Source: an uncultured Collinsella sp.
GTDB lineage: Bacteria; Actinomycetota; Coriobacteriia; Coriobacteriales; Coriobacteriaceae
Direction of reading: 5' to 3'
Length of the DNA: 5,608 nucleotides
NCBI GenBank assembly: GCA_900549245.1
Contig: URNQ01000129.1
Coordinates: forward strand, 1 to 5,608
This document shows, in pieces, positions 5,521 to 5,608 of this stretch. Both the position numbers and the translations under genes were made by a program. The notes beneath the pieces were generated by a model. It was not told the origin of the DNA. It saw only the letters and a list, made by a program, of their open reading frames with translations, and searched no databases. Position 1 is the first letter of the stretch, and the number at the start of each line of letters is the position of its first letter.

Positions 5521-5545
5521 CAAAATAAAACAGCCCAGAGGCTAA
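5342..5545 (+). other. Doubtful small open frame or gene remnant, unrecognised
   Basis: A plus-strand frame open from 5207 to a TAA at 5543-5545; the first plausible starts are TTG 5342 or ATG 5351, neither with a ribosome site. The translated tail is compositionally protein-like (ARILERYVYANRE, then SIPEDQKTRNLVTYLATH) and would be about 65 residues. It uses AGA, CGA and AAA codons more than the genes nearby, which would fit a transferred remnant. Its stop lies in the loop of the tRNA terminator, which argues that the frame is accidental or a decayed gene end. I do not recognise a family and would not call it a gene without homologs. Confidence 0.2.
5487..5519. repeat. Short tandem repeat, 12-bp period
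   Basis: ATTTGGTGA (5487-5495), ATTTGGCGA (5499-5507) and ATTTGGCGA (5511-5519) are spaced exactly 12 bp apart. A related ATTTGGTGG occurs at 5563-5571, spanning the end of the tRNA gene. Confidence 0.75.
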
Positions 5546-5557
5546 GCCTCTGGGCTG
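5521..5557 (-). terminator. Intrinsic terminator of the tRNA-Val transcript
   Basis: A perfect 12-bp stem (5531-5542 with 5546-5557; CAGCCCAGAGGC / GCCTCTGGGCTG) with a 3-nt loop, followed on the minus strand by TTTTATTTTG (5521-5530). It begins 8 nt after the tRNA CCA end. It should isolate nrdD transcription from the tRNA. There is no T-run on the plus-strand side, so it acts on the minus strand. Confidence 0.95.
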
Positions 5558-5565
5558 CGAACATT

Positions 5566-5608
5566 TGGTGGGCGTTAGAAGATTTGAACTTCTGACCTCT
5601 TCCGTGTC
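5566..5608 (-). tRNA. tRNA-Val(GAC), 3' half, cut by the right edge
   Basis: Read on the minus strand: anticodon GAC (5606-5608), A37 and C38, anticodon-stem 3' strand GGAAG (5599-5603), a 5-nt variable loop AGGTC, T-arm AGAAG-TTCAAAT-CTTCT (5577-5593), acceptor 3' strand AACGCCC (5570-5576), discriminator A and encoded CCA (5566-5568). This layout gives a valine tRNA reading GUC/GUU codons. The window ends at the first anticodon base, so the D arm and 5' acceptor strand cannot be checked. The identity therefore rests on loop geometry. Confidence 0.9.

Overview
The window carries a compact set of minus-strand genes for deoxynucleotide and folate synthesis in a moderately GC-rich anaerobe or facultative anaerobe. 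An oxygen-sensitive class III ribonucleotide reductase, GC-rich codon choice and the overall protein style suggest an intestinal actinobacterium of the Coriobacteriia (Collinsella-like). That taxonomic guess is an impression, not something proven by the sequence.

Layout, read right to left in the direction of transcription. At the right edge is the 3' half of a tRNA-Val(GAC) gene (5566-5608), followed by a strong intrinsic terminator (5521-5557). Next is about 600 bp of AT-richer spacer with no convincing gene. It holds a very good NrdR box (5143-5158), candidate promoters and a leader of roughly 200 nt for nrdD. nrdD (2663-4885) encodes the catalytic glycyl-radical reductase. A 426-bp spacer follows, unusually long for an nrdD-nrdG pair, with two large inverted repeats (39-bp and 25-bp arms) and a weak terminator-like hairpin. 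nrdG (1655-2236) encodes the radical-SAM activase. folE (1031-1588), an HD-domain hydrolase gene (447-1028) and the start of folB (1-403, TTG start, cut by the window edge) complete a folate cluster.

How the genes fit together: NrdG installs the glycyl radical on NrdD, which makes dNTPs without oxygen. FolE converts GTP to dihydroneopterin triphosphate and FolB cleaves dihydroneopterin. The step between them, phosphate removal, has no dedicated Nudix enzyme in view, and the HD-family phosphohydrolase gene sits exactly between folE and folB. It is therefore a reasonable candidate for that step. Folate cofactors feed dTMP and purine synthesis, so the whole block supports DNA precursor supply.

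The most unusual DNA is the nrdD-nrdG spacer: a 138-bp near-perfect palindrome with a nested hairpin 11 bp after the nrdD stop, and a second palindrome ending beside the nrdG ribosome binding site. These look like dispersed intergenic palindromic elements and may set the nrdD:nrdG expression ratio. I see no CRISPR array, transposase gene or known riboswitch.
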